Shown piece by piece: positions 7,086 to 15,511 of a DNA stretch of 64,000 nucleotides. The translations under genes were made by a program, and so were the position numbers. Each line of letters opens with the position of its first letter. Position 1 is the stretch's first letter. The notes beneath the pieces are model-generated. The model had not been told where the DNA came from, ran no database searches, and was given only the letters and a program-made list of their open reading frames with translations. Source of the DNA: Actinoallomurus liliacearum (lineage in GTDB: Bacteria; Actinomycetota; Actinomycetes; Streptosporangiales; Streptosporangiaceae); contig NZ_BAABHJ010000020.1 in assembly GCF_039542035.1 (NCBI RefSeq), positions 124,001 to 188,000 of the forward strand. Direction: 5' to 3'.

Positions 7086-9944
7086 TTAGCGGCGCCGCAG
7101 CTCCGCGCACTTGGCGGCGAACTCCTCGGCGCTGAGCAGTCCCTCCTGGCGGAGCTGGACCAGGTCGCCGAGCTTGACGGCCAGGTCGCCGATGCGGCCC
7201 ACCCAGGCGCGTACCTCGTCCTTGCCCGCGGCCGTGCGTCCGGGGTGGCGTACCGCGTCGGGCCACACCGGCGTTCCGGCGAGGTACGCGTCGATCGCCG
7301 CCTCGAACCGCTCGCCGTCGGCGAGGGGCCCCGCGCACTTGGCGCTCAGCTCCGCCTCGGTCAGCAGCCCGTTCTTCTGGGCGTTGACGAGCTGGGTGAG
7401 CCGGGAGGCGGCCTCGGCGATCCCGCCGAGCCAGTCGGAGACGTCGGACAGCTCGATCTCCGGCTCCGCCGCGTACCGGCGCCCTGGACCGGCCGGCGCC
7501 GGCCGTACGGGGGAACCCGCGAGGATGGCGCCGATCGCCGTCGCGAACCGCTCACCGCCGCGCAGCCGGAAGACCAGGTCCTCCCAGCCGGACCCGAGTT
7601 CCAGGTGCAGGTCCTCGCCACCGGGCCGGCGATCCCACTCGTAGTGGTCCACGCCGGCGACCGCGGTGAGGGGAACGCGCCGCAGGCCGCCGGGACCGGC
7701 GAACAGCATCGCGCGTCCGGTCAGCGCGAGCAGACCGCTCTCCCCGGCGAACAGCGCCGGTTCCAGCTCGTGCACCTGGTCACCGGGCCCGAACCCGGCG
7801 GCGAGCAGGAGGAGCTGGTGCGCGTCGGGCCGGCCGCCGGCCCGGGACCGGGACAGCGCCGCCGCGACGTCGGGTCGCCGCAGGAGGTCGTCGGGCGACA
7901 CGCCGGCGGGCGCCGGGACCTGCTCCGGCGGGCACTGCCGCATGGCGTCGATGGCGCACCTGAAGCGTTCGGGATCGCGCAGCCAGGTGAACTCGATGTC
8001 GTCGTAGTCGTTGTCCGTGATGCTCAGCTTGCCCGGACTGTCGTCATAGTCGGTGTCACAGCTGACGTAGTCCATGTCGGCGAAGGCGAGCCCGTTCAGG
8101 CCGCCCTCCTGATCCGCGAAGACGACGCGCCGGTCGGTGAGCGCCAGCAGCCCCGCCTTGCCGTTCCACCGTCCGGGTTCCACCTCCTTGACGGGCTCGC
8201 CCGCGTCGAGGACGTCGAGCAGCGCGGCCAGCTCGCGCTGGAACGGGCCCACGTCGCTCCTCGTCCGGCTCAGGGCGGCCGCGACGTCGGGCCGGTGGTG
8301 GGCCGGCGCGCCCGGCGCCTGCCGAGGCCCCGCCGCCGGTGCGGCCGCGTACGCGGGCGACGGCGCGCCGGAGGCCTGTCCGCCGTACGCGGGCGACGGC
8401 GCGCCGGGGGCCTGCCCGCCATACGCGGGTGACGGGCCGCCGGGCGTCTGTGCTCCGTACGCGGGCGACGGCGCGCCGGGCTCCTGTCCGCCGTACGCGC
8501 CGAAGCGGAGGGCGCGGAAGGTCTGCTGGAAGCGGACCGGGTGGTAGATGCCGTGGAAGGGGATCTCGTCGCCCTCCACGTCGATCCACACCAGGTTCCC
8601 CTCGTGCGTCTCATCCCAGGTCGCGCGGACGTCGGTGAACATGTCCAGCGGTACCGCCGTGTGGCCGCCGAGGGCGTCGTCGGGGCCGATGCTGAGCAGG
8701 TGCCGGTCGGTGAGGAAGAAGACCAGGACGCGCCGGCCCACGGCCAGCTCGATCTCCCGTACCGTCTCGCCGGGTTCCAGCGCGGCCGACAGGGCGGCCA
8801 GCTCGCGCACCATGGCACGGACGCGTCCGCTGGCCCGGGCGAGCGCCTCACCGACGTCCGGGCGCAGACCGGCGGTGTGCAGCAGTTCCGGGTCGGGGAC
8901 GCGGGTCACGCCCTGCAGCGCCCGGGTCACCTGCAGCGTGAACTCCAGCGCCGCCGGGTCGTTGTTGTGCAGCACCGCGTCCACGTCCAGGGAGGGGTCG
9001 GGCGCGGACCGCTCGTCGGGCGCGCCGGCGAGCCGGACCCGAACGTGCCCGACGCCGCCCTGCGCCTCGACGAGCTCGACCTGGTCGATGGCGGCCAGCG
9101 GGATCCTGCGGCTCATGCCCTGGCTGGTCACGAGCACGGCCGAGCCGTCGAACTCCGCTCGTCCGTGCAGCCCGTGCAGGACGCCGCCGACGCCACCGGG
9201 CCGGCCCGGCCCGGACAGTCCGTGCGGCAGGCCGCCCTCGGCCGGCGGAGCGTTCAGGTCCAGTTGCCGGCCGCGCAGTGCGGTCGCGACGCCCGCGGCG
9301 AACAGGAGCGCCTCGGCCCGCTCGGACGCGAACGGCAGGCAGCGCTCCCGGTCCCGCGGGTCGGGCACCTGGTCGGCCCGCTCCCCCACGGCGCGGAACC
9401 AGAGGAAGTCGCCCCTCCTGCCCTGGCCGGCCACGCAGGTGACCGCGTCCAGGGCGGCCAGTGGGAAGGTCCGTCCCTCGCCTCCGGTCCGCCAGGCCAG
9501 GCGGACGTTGCGGCCGTCGAAGTGACAGGTCCCGTCGTAGGTCTCGACCGCCGACGGCCATGGCGCCTCGATCATGAACTCGGCGGCGGTGGACTGCGCC
9601 GTGTCCGCCGAGACGACGGCCGCGTGCAGGGTCTCCGCCAGCCGGCGCGCGTCCGCCTCGTGCTCCGCCGGGAACTCGACGAAGAAGGGGTGGTCGTCTG
9701 CCGAGATCATCGCGCCGGCCACCGCGTAGAACGGGTCCGCGCCCTGGCGCAGGAAGAGGGTCAGCCGTCCGACCCGCCGCCGGCCCGGCGGCAGCAGCTG
9801 GACGCCCGTCAGCGCGGTCACCGGGAATTCGATCCGGCCCAGCCGACGGCGCAGCCAGCCGCCCGAAGAAGGTGAGTAGTCCATGCGGCACTGCCGCCCG
9901 TCGAACGCCAGCCGGGCGTCCGTCCCCGTCAACCCCGTGGTCAC
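7086..9944 (-). CDS. Large DUF4429/SHOCT multi-module protein
   Basis: This 952-residue protein has no transmembrane segment or catalytic motif that I can see. Residues about 10-110 match the DUF4429 pattern (AFDGRQCRMDYSPSSGGW), a PH-like beta fold, and a second such unit covers about 120-215. Three later blocks repeat each other: a helical lead-in, then a PH-like strand set ending in a LLALTDRR-type strand. They start near residues 360, 550 and 690. A Pro/Gly/Ala linker of four 12-residue repeats lies near 484-531. Two SHOCT-like helices end the protein (GLLTEAELSAKC and GLLSAEEFAAKC, near 850 and 935). SHOCT is usually an oligomerisation module. The gene follows pair-2 kinase/regulator in the same direction, so it may belong to that signalling unit. 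GTG 9944 is the chosen start but its ribosome site is weak. Confidence 0.8.
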   Translation of the reverse strand: MTTGLTGTDARLAFDGRQCRMDYSPSSGGWLRRRLGRIEFPVTALTGVQLLPPGRRRVGRLTLFLRQGADPFYAVAGAMISADDHPFFVEFPAEHEADARRLAETLHAAVVSADTAQSTAAEFMIEAPWPSAVETYDGTCHFDGRNVRLAWRTGGEGRTFPLAALDAVTCVAGQGRRGDFLWFRAVGERADQVPDPRDRERCLPFASERAEALLFAAGVATALRGRQLDLNAPPAEGGLPHGLSGPGRPGGVGGVLHGLHGRAEFDGSAVLVTSQGMSRRIPLAAIDQVELVEAQGGVGHVRVRLAGAPDERSAPDPSLDVDAVLHNNDPAALEFTLQVTRALQGVTRVPDPELLHTAGLRPDVGEALARASGRVRAMVRELAALSAALEPGETVREIELAVGRRVLVFFLTDRHLLSIGPDDALGGHTAVPLDMFTDVRATWDETHEGNLVWIDVEGDEIPFHGIYHPVRFQQTFRALRFGAYGGQEPGAPSPAYGAQTPGGPSPAYGGQAPGAPSPAYGGQASGAPSPAYAAAPAAGPRQAPGAPAHHRPDVAAALSRTRSDVGPFQRELAALLDVLDAGEPVKEVEPGRWNGKAGLLALTDRRVVFADQEGGLNGLAFADMDYVSCDTDYDDSPGKLSITDNDYDDIEFTWLRDPERFRCAIDAMRQCPPEQVPAPAGVSPDDLLRRPDVAAALSRSRAGGRPDAHQLLLLAAGFGPGDQVHELEPALFAGESGLLALTGRAMLFAGPGGLRRVPLTAVAGVDHYEWDRRPGGEDLHLELGSGWEDLVFRLRGGERFATAIGAILAGSPVRPAPAGPGRRYAAEPEIELSDVSDWLGGIAEAASRLTQLVNAQKNGLLTEAELSAKCAGPLADGERFEAAIDAYLAGTPVWPDAVRHPGRTAAGKDEVRAWVGRIGDLAVKLGDLVQLRQEGLLSAEEFAAKCAELRRR
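8350..8493. repeat. Four 36-bp in-frame tandem repeats
   Basis: Four consecutive 36-bp units (8350-8385, 8386-8421, 8422-8457, 8458-8493) encode the 12-residue linker unit YGGQxPGAPSPA. Units differ at several bases but keep length exactly, so the reading frame is maintained. Copy number may vary between strains. Confidence 0.9.
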
Positions 9945-9983
9945 ATTCGGGACATTAGCAACATCCGCGACATTTCACGCGCC

Positions 9984-10005
9984 CGGCCCGCGCTCGTACG
10001 GGCCG
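9984..10005 (-). terminator. Hairpin after pair-2 response regulator
   Basis: A 7-bp GC stem with an 8-nt loop lies directly after the pair-2 regulator stop codon and before the DUF4429 gene. It may reduce read-through into that gene. There is no T tract. Confidence 0.45.
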
Positions 10006-10011
10006 TCCGGA

Positions 10012-10659
10012 TCAGCTCTGGCCGAGATACGCGAGCACGGCCTTGACCCGCCGGTGGGTGCTGTCGGTGTGCTGTAGGTCGAGCTTGAGGAAGATGTTCG
10101 AGATGTGCTTCTCCACCGCGCCGTCGGTGACGAAGAGGCGGCGGGCGACGGCGGCGTTCGACAGGCCCTCGGCCATCAGGCCGAGGACCTCCCGCTCGCG
10201 CGGGGTCAGCGCCTCCAGCCGGTCCCCCCGGCGCCGCCGCCCGAGCAACTGGGCGATCACCTCGGGGTCGATGACCGTGCCGCCGGCGGCGACCCGGCGC
10301 ACGGCGGCGGTGAACTCCGCGAGGTCGGCGACCCGCTCCTTCAGCAGGTAACCGACGCCCTCCGCGCCGTCCCCGATCAGGTCGGTGGCGTAGCGCTCCT
10401 CGACGTACTGGGAGAAGACGAGGATCGGCGTGCCCGGGACCCGCCGGCGCGCCTCCAGGGCGGCCCGCAGACCCTCGTCGGTGAACGACGGCGGCATCCG
10501 GACGTCCACGATGGCGAGGTCGGGGCGGTGCTCCGCCACGATGTCGACCAGCCCCGGGCCGTCACCGGACGTGGCGACCGTCTCGATGTCCTCGTCCGCG
10601 AGCAGGCGGATCAGCCCCTCGCGCAGCATTACGGCGTCTTCCGCGATCACCACCCGCAC
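10012..10659 (-). CDS. LuxR/NarL-family response regulator (pair 2)
   Basis: This 215-residue regulator has the same plan and many of the same residues as the pair-1 regulator. The phospho-acceptor is D52 in IVDVRMPPSF, and the LuxR helix-turn-helix lies around 145-205 (LTPREREVLGLMAEGLSN). It presumably acts downstream of the kinase at 10752-12050. The two genes are separated by 92 bp occupied by a 71-bp inverted repeat, which is odd for a pair that is normally contiguous. Confidence 0.92.
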   Translation of the reverse strand: MRVVIAEDAVMLREGLIRLLADEDIETVATSGDGPGLVDIVAEHRPDLAIVDVRMPPSFTDEGLRAALEARRRVPGTPILVFSQYVEERYATDLIGDGAEGVGYLLKERVADLAEFTAAVRRVAAGGTVIDPEVIAQLLGRRRRGDRLEALTPREREVLGLMAEGLSNAAVARRLFVTDGAVEKHISNIFLKLDLQHTDSTHRRVKAVLAYLGQS

Positions 10660-10671
10660 GCCACCAGACTA

Positions 10672-10742
10672 AGGCCTGTCTCAAAGCCCCCGTCCGTAGC
10701 GAGCGGCCGCGCAGTAGGACAGCGGGGCTTTGAGACAGGCCT
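10672..10742. repeat. 71-bp element with 19-bp perfect inverted repeats
   Basis: The arms 10672-10690 and 10724-10742 (aggcctgtctcaaagcccc and its complement) are perfect 19-bp inverted repeats around a 33-bp centre. It lies between the pair-2 kinase and regulator. The arms resemble the ends of small insertion sequences, so this may be a MITE or a solo insertion-sequence relic. It would also fold into a strong RNA hairpin. No target duplication is evident. Confidence 0.7.
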
Positions 10743-10751
10743 GGGGGAAGG

Positions 10752-12050
10752 TCACCACACGCAGGGCAGGTCCGCGCGGATCACGGTCGGTCCGCCGAGC
10801 GGGCTGTTCACCGTCAGGATGCCGTCGATGCCGGCCGCGCGGTCCGCCAGGCCCGCCAGTCCGCCGCCCGGTGTGGCCTCGGCCCCGCCGACGCCGTTGT
10901 CGGAGACCTCGACGACCACCCAGGTCTGGTCCCGGGCGATGCGCACGGCGGCCTGCGTCGCCCGGGCGTACTTCGCCACGTTGGTGAGCGCCTCGGAGAC
11001 GATGAAGTACGCGATGCTCTCCACGGCGGCGGGCGGTCTGGTCGGCAGGTCGATCTCCACCTCGACGGGCATCGGGGCCCGGGCCGCGACTGCGGAGATC
11101 GCCGCGTCCAGCCCGCGGTCGGTGAGGATCGCCGGGTAGATCCCGCGCGCGAGGTTGCGCAGCTCGGCGATGGCCTCCTTGGCGCCCGCGTGGGCCTGCT
11201 GGAGCAGTTCCTGGGCGGCGACCGGATCGGTCTCGAGCTTCGCCCGGGCGCGGCCGAGGTCCATCGCGACGGCCAGCAGTTGCTGCTGGGCTCCGTCGTG
11301 CAGGTCGCGCTCGATCCGCCGCCGCTCGGCCTCCGCGGCGTCCACCCCGCGCGCCCGGCTGGCCCGCAGCTGCGCCGTACGGGCCCGGAGCGCCTGGGTC
11401 TCGTTCGGTCCCAGGAGGTACCGCGCGATCGCCCCGTGCGCCGCCCCGACGATCCGCACGGCGTACATCGCGAGGACGAGGACGCCGATCCCCAGCGGCA
11501 CCGCGGGCAGCGTGCTCACCGGGTCGTCCAGCCAGAAGTCGTGCCCGGCGAGCGTCACGACGATGTAGCCGCCCCGATTCTGCGTGATCCAGATCGGCAT
11601 CGTGACCAGCGACATCGTCGCCGTCCACAGCACCATCGAGATGACGAACTCCGCGATGCCGATGGGGAAGGCGAGGAGCAGGTAGACGAGGTCCTTCCAG
11701 GTCGCGGGGTCGGCGGCCATCGCCTTCCACTTGCGCAGCAGGTTGTTGCCGGCCGGCAGCGCCCGGTACGGGCTGGGGATGTCCACGCCGAAGGCCAGGC
11801 GCGCGAGCCGCCGTTCCAGCACGGCGGCGCACCGCCAGAGCACCATGGTCAGCGCCAGGCCGAGGATGCCCACCCAGATCAGGAGGGTCCCGACCGAGAC
11901 CGAGAGCAGCACGGTCAGCGCGACGAAGTAGGCCAGGCCGAAGGGGAAGTGCAGCAGCAGGAAGGCGGCCGACCGCCAGGTGAGCGGATCCTTCAGCAGA
12001 CGCAGCGGGCCGCGCCTGGAGGAGGTCGATGTGTCGACGGTGCCGTTCAC
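10752..12050 (-). CDS. NarL-type sensor histidine kinase (pair 2)
   Basis: This kinase has the same architecture as pair 1: an N-terminal sensor region with two pairs of hydrophobic segments separated by the ADPATWKD loop. The phospho-acceptor box ERDLHDGAQQQ comes next, and the ATPase has N-box SEALTNVAKYA and G-box DNGVGG. GTG 12050 is preferred because aggaaggga lies 6 bases upstream; an in-frame ATG at 12122 would add 24 residues without membrane or domain features. The protein is then 432 residues. It ends in LPCVW, much like the LPCVL near the end of pair 1, which supports common descent. Confidence 0.9.
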   Translation of the reverse strand: MNGTVDTSTSSRRGPLRLLKDPLTWRSAAFLLLHFPFGLAYFVALTVLLSVSVGTLLIWVGILGLALTMVLWRCAAVLERRLARLAFGVDIPSPYRALPAGNNLLRKWKAMAADPATWKDLVYLLLAFPIGIAEFVISMVLWTATMSLVTMPIWITQNRGGYIVVTLAGHDFWLDDPVSTLPAVPLGIGVLVLAMYAVRIVGAAHGAIARYLLGPNETQALRARTAQLRASRARGVDAAEAERRRIERDLHDGAQQQLLAVAMDLGRARAKLETDPVAAQELLQQAHAGAKEAIAELRNLARGIYPAILTDRGLDAAISAVAARAPMPVEVEIDLPTRPPAAVESIAYFIVSEALTNVAKYARATQAAVRIARDQTWVVVEVSDNGVGGAEATPGGGLAGLADRAAGIDGILTVNSPLGGPTVIRADLPCVW

Positions 12051-12173
12051 CGGGGTCCCTTCCTGCCGTATGAGCGTACGGGTCCAGCCTGCTGAACGGC
12101 GGGGCGTCCCGCCATGGAGCATTCCAGCCTTCGGCAGGTAGGGCTACCCCCACCTCGTCCGGCCCGGGAAACG

Positions 12174-12206
12174 ACGACGCCCCGGAGGCGTGCTCCGGGG
12201 CGTCGT
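12174..12206 (-). terminator. rho gene terminator
   Basis: A perfect 13-bp stem (12174-12186 with 12194-12206) and 7-nt loop lie 10 bp after the rho stop codon. It is GC-rich and lacks a T run, as is common in actinobacteria. Confidence 0.8.
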
Positions 12207-12216
12207 GTCACGCGGG

Positions 12217-14172
12217 TCAGTCGTTGAGCGTGGTCTTCTGCACCTGCAGGAGGAACTCCGCGTTCGACTTGGTCTCCTTCATCTTCTCGATGAGGAGCTC
12301 CAGCGCCTGCTGGGTGTCGAGCGCGTGCAGCACGCGGCGCAGCTGCCAGACGATCCGCAGCTCCTCCGGAGCCAGCAGGATCTCTTCCTTACGGGTGCTG
12401 GAGGCGTCGACGTCGATCGCCGGGAACACCCGCTTGTCGGCGAGCTCGCGGCGGAGGCGGACCTCCATGTTGCCGGTGCCCTTGAACTCCTCGAAGATGA
12501 CCTCGTCCATCCGCGAGCCGGTCTCGATCAGCGCGGTGGCCAGGATCGTCAGCGAGCCGCCGTTCTCGATGTTGCGGGCGGCGCCGAAGAACCGCTTCGG
12601 CGGGTACAGCGCCGTGGAGTCCACACCACCGGACAGGATCCGGCCGCTGGCGGGCGCGGCGAGGTTGTACGCGCGGCCGAGACGGGTGATCGAGTCGAGC
12701 AGCACGACGACGTCGTGGCCCAGCTCGACGAGCCGCTTGGCGCGCTCGATCGCCAGCTCGGCGACCATCGTGTGGTCGTCTGCGGGCCGGTCGAAGGTCG
12801 AGTGGATGACCTCGCCCTTCACCGACCGCTGCATGTCGGTGACCTCTTCTGGCCGCTCGTCGACGAGGACGACCATGAGGTGGCACTCGGGGTTGTTCTT
12901 GGTGATCGCGTTGGCGATCGCCTGCAGCACCATCGTCTTACCGGCCTTGGGCGGCGAGACGATCAGACCACGCTGGCCCTTGCCGATCGGGCTGACCAGG
13001 TCGATGATCCGCGTGGTGAGCTGGCCCGGCTCGCTCTCCAGGCGCAGCCGCTCCTGCGGGTACAGCGGGGTCAGCTTGGAGAAGTCGACGCGGCCCTTGG
13101 CCTGCTCCGGCTCCATGCCGTTGACGGTGTCGAGGCGGACCAGCGCGTTGAACTTCTCCCGGCGCTCGCCCTCGCGGGGCTGGCGCACGGCGCCGGTGAT
13201 CACGTCACCCTTGCGCAGGCCGTTCTTGCGGACCTGGGCGAGGGAGACGTAGACGTCCTGCGGGCCCGGCAGGTAGCCGGTCGTGCGCACGAACGCGTAG
13301 TTATCGCGGATGTCGAGGATGCCGGAGACCGGGATGAGGACGTCGTCCTCGCTGATCGTGGGCTCGGAGTCGAAACGCTCGCGGCCGCCACGGCCCCGGT
13401 TGCGCTCGCGGAACCGGCCGCGCCGACGCCGGCCGCCGCCGTCCTCGTCGTCGGAGTCGGACTGCTGACGCTGGTTCGGACCGCGCTGGCCCTGGCCGCG
13501 GTCGTCGCTGCGCTGCCCGCGGCTGTCCTCACCACGCTGCCCGCGGTCGTCGCTGCGCTGCCCGCGGTTGTCCTCGCCGCGCTGCCCGCGGTTGTCCTCG
13601 CCGCGCTGGCCGCGATTGTCCTCACGCTGGCCGCGATTGTCCTCACGCTGGCCGCGGTTGTCCTCACGCTGACCCTGGCCGTCCCGGTTACGGTTGCCGC
13701 GCTGACGCTGCCGCTGACCGCCCTCCCGGCCCGCGTGGTCGCGCGCTCCGCCGTCGCCGGCGGACTCGGCCTTCTCGGCCTCGACCTTGATCTCCTGCTG
13801 CTCCTGCGCCGGCGCCTCTTCGCGCTTGGCGGCACGCTCGCGCTTCGGCGCGGCGGCCGCGGGCGCCGCGGCGGTCTCCTGCGCGGCAGGGGCCTCGGCG
13901 TCGCTCTTCGCGGCGGGGGCCTGGTCAGCGCCTCCGGCGTTCTGCGTCTGCCGCTCTTGGATGGCGGCGATGAGCTGGCTCTTCCGCATTCCGCCCGTAC
14001 CGCTGATCCCGAGGCTCGAGGCCAGGGCCTTGAGCTCGGGCAGCACCATCGCCGACAGGCCGGTGCCCGAGCGGCGGCGCCGCGGCGCAGCCGTCGTCGC
14101 CTTCTCGGCGGACGCGGCCTCAGAAGTCGTGGTGACTGCTGCGTCCGAGAGGAGTTCGGTGGATTCGCTCAC
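12217..14172 (-). CDS. rho: Transcription termination factor Rho
   Basis: Rho is a ring-shaped RNA-dependent ATPase that ends transcription of untranslated RNA. The 651-residue protein begins with a Rho_N helical region (about 35-75). A long low-complexity insert rich in Arg, Asp, Gln and Gly follows, with about nine tandem RGQR-type repeats at about residues 168-227. The cold-shock RNA-binding domain starts near 265. The ATPase core has the Walker A motif SPPKAGKT near 405, Walker B VVVLLDS near 485, and a conserved R-loop region (TGNMEVRL). The insert is typical of actinobacterial Rho, adds RNA contacts and changes bicyclomycin response in relatives. The start is GTG 14172 with gggaagga upstream. 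Confidence 0.97.
   Translation of the reverse strand: MSESTELLSDAAVTTTSEAASAEKATTAAPRRRRSGTGLSAMVLPELKALASSLGISGTGGMRKSQLIAAIQERQTQNAGGADQAPAAKSDAEAPAAQETAAAPAAAAPKRERAAKREEAPAQEQQEIKVEAEKAESAGDGGARDHAGREGGQRQRQRGNRNRDGQGQREDNRGQREDNRGQREDNRGQRGEDNRGQRGEDNRGQRSDDRGQRGEDSRGQRSDDRGQGQRGPNQRQQSDSDDEDGGGRRRRGRFRERNRGRGGRERFDSEPTISEDDVLIPVSGILDIRDNYAFVRTTGYLPGPQDVYVSLAQVRKNGLRKGDVITGAVRQPREGERREKFNALVRLDTVNGMEPEQAKGRVDFSKLTPLYPQERLRLESEPGQLTTRIIDLVSPIGKGQRGLIVSPPKAGKTMVLQAIANAITKNNPECHLMVVLVDERPEEVTDMQRSVKGEVIHSTFDRPADDHTMVAELAIERAKRLVELGHDVVVLLDSITRLGRAYNLAAPASGRILSGGVDSTALYPPKRFFGAARNIENGGSLTILATALIETGSRMDEVIFEEFKGTGNMEVRLRRELADKRVFPAIDVDASSTRKEEILLAPEELRIVWQLRRVLHALDTQQALELLIEKMKETKSNAEFLLQVQKTTLND
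13492..13670. repeat. Tandem repeats coding the Rho RGQR insert
   Basis: Imperfect 21- to 24-bp units encode repeated NRGQREDN / DRGQRGED peptides. The mixture of unit lengths, all multiples of three, suggests in-frame slippage. The segment marks the disordered RNA-binding insert of Rho. Confidence 0.8.
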
Positions 14173-14508
14173 TAAGGGTCCTTCCCAGGGAGCGGGTGTG
14201 GCCGCCGTCGGCCAGGCAACCCGGTCGTGCGAACCGGCGGGGGCGCCGGATCAGTCGAGCTCTGCTGATCTTCAGGTGATCGGCGAAGAGTTCTGGCCAC
14301 ATCCAGATGGTGGAGGCAGGTTCTCGCGAGAGATCCCCGATTCCGATACGTCCGTAGTTTTGGCTGAACGCTGAACAACGAGCGATTTCGTTGCCGGGGA
14401 ACCACATCCGTGTCACACGGCCGACGTAAGTCGGAGTGGCTGACGAGCCCACGCCCCCGTACGGGGCATCTGGTGCGGCACTTAGCCTAACATCACCTGG
14501 GCACACTG
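14173..14508 (-). promoter_or_regulatory. rho upstream region, likely promoter and leader
   Basis: This 336-bp gap between thrB and rho holds no convincing gene. On the minus strand it contains several small inverted repeats (such as ccccgtacgggg at 14455-14466), a G-poor stretch near 14340-14400, and the ribosome site before GTG 14172. A long structured leader would fit the autogenous control of rho known in other bacteria, but this is inference. Confidence 0.4.
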
Positions 14509-15447
14509 CTATTCCCCGGAGACTCGCGTTTCCTGACTGATCGGCTGAACGCATGCGCCGTGGGGGTCAACGTTCAGCGGGTGTATGTGCCACGAAGTAC
14601 CCACTTCCGAGCCGATCGAATCAACATCGACCCCGGAGACCAGCGCAAGGACCGTCGGCCCGGCCCCCGACACCACCGCGGGCACGCCCCGCGCGCGCAA
14701 CCGGTCCACCAGCGCGACCGACTCCGGCATGGCCGGGGCGCGGTACGCCTGGTGCAGCCGGTCCTCGGTGGCGTCCAGGAGCAGTTCCGGCCGGGCGGTG
14801 AGCGCGGCGATCAGGAGCGCGGCGCGGCCGGAGTTCGCCGCGGCGTCGGCGTGGGGTACGACGTCCGGCAGGAGGCCGCGGGCGCGCTCGGTGGCGAGCC
14901 GGTGCTCGGGCACGAACGCCACGGGGCGCACGTCCGGGGCGACGTCGAGCCTGGTCATACGCGGTCCGGCGGTGCTCTCCCAGGCGATGGTCAGGCCGCC
15001 CGCCAGACACGGCGCGACGTTGTCCGGGTGTCCCTCGATCCTCGTGGCCAGCGCGAGGACGTCCGTGTCGGTGAGGCCCGCGCCCTCCGGATGCAGGGCC
15101 CGGGCGGCGAGGATCCCGGCGACCGTGGCGGCCGAGGACGAGCCGAGCCCGCGCGCGTGCGGGATCCGGTTGACGCAGCGGAGCCGCAGCCCGGGCGCGG
15201 GCGCCGGACCGATGAGCGCGTACGTCTCCCGGAACGTCCGCACGATCAGGTGCTGCTCGCCGCGCTTGGCGGTCTCCTCGCCCTCGCCCGTGACGTCGAT
15301 CCACACGCCGGAGTCGGCGAGCTCGACCTCCACGTCGTCGTACAGGGTGACCGCCAGCCCCAGCGCGTCGAACCCGGGACCGAGGTTCGCGCAGGTCGCG
15401 GGGACCCGTACGTGGACGGCCGCGGGCGTGTCGTGCGGCGCGGTCAT
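14509..15447 (-). CDS. thrB: Homoserine kinase
   Basis: ThrB phosphorylates homoserine to O-phosphohomoserine for threonine synthesis. This 312-residue GHMP-family enzyme has the N-terminal substrate motif (PATCANLGPGFDALG), the ATP-binding loop PHARGLGSSSAA near residue 93, and the C-terminal SGAGPTVLAL motif. ATG 15447 has gaaggaga upstream. It follows thrC with a 64-bp gap and precedes rho, the usual order. Confidence 0.96.
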   Translation of the reverse strand: MTAPHDTPAAVHVRVPATCANLGPGFDALGLAVTLYDDVEVELADSGVWIDVTGEGEETAKRGEQHLIVRTFRETYALIGPAPAPGLRLRCVNRIPHARGLGSSSAATVAGILAARALHPEGAGLTDTDVLALATRIEGHPDNVAPCLAGGLTIAWESTAGPRMTRLDVAPDVRPVAFVPEHRLATERARGLLPDVVPHADAAANSGRAALLIAALTARPELLLDATEDRLHQAYRAPAMPESVALVDRLRARGVPAVVSGAGPTVLALVSGVDVDSIGSEVGTSWHIHPLNVDPHGACVQPISQETRVSGE

Positions 15448-15511
15448 GAGATCTCCTTCGTCGGCCTCATGACCAAGGTGCTCCGCTTACCGATTCCCTC
15501 GCTTCGCTCGG

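Noticed and set aside
8541..9875. 444-codon plus-strand frame opposite the DUF4429 gene
   Set aside because: Antisense shadow with no conserved motif; the minus-strand protein has recognisable modules.
10681..12153. 490-codon frame over the pair-2 kinase in another phase
   Set aside because: Arg/Ala/Gly-rich alternative frame of the kinase gene, with no domain.
12190..14175. 661-codon open frame on the plus strand opposite rho
   Set aside because: It mirrors the rho codons, has a leucine/valine/arginine composition typical of antisense frames in GC-rich genes and no domain.
14120..14554. 144-codon minus-strand frame in the rho leader
   Set aside because: It overlaps rho and thrB ends, lacks a ribosome site and shows no family pattern; treated as untranslated leader.
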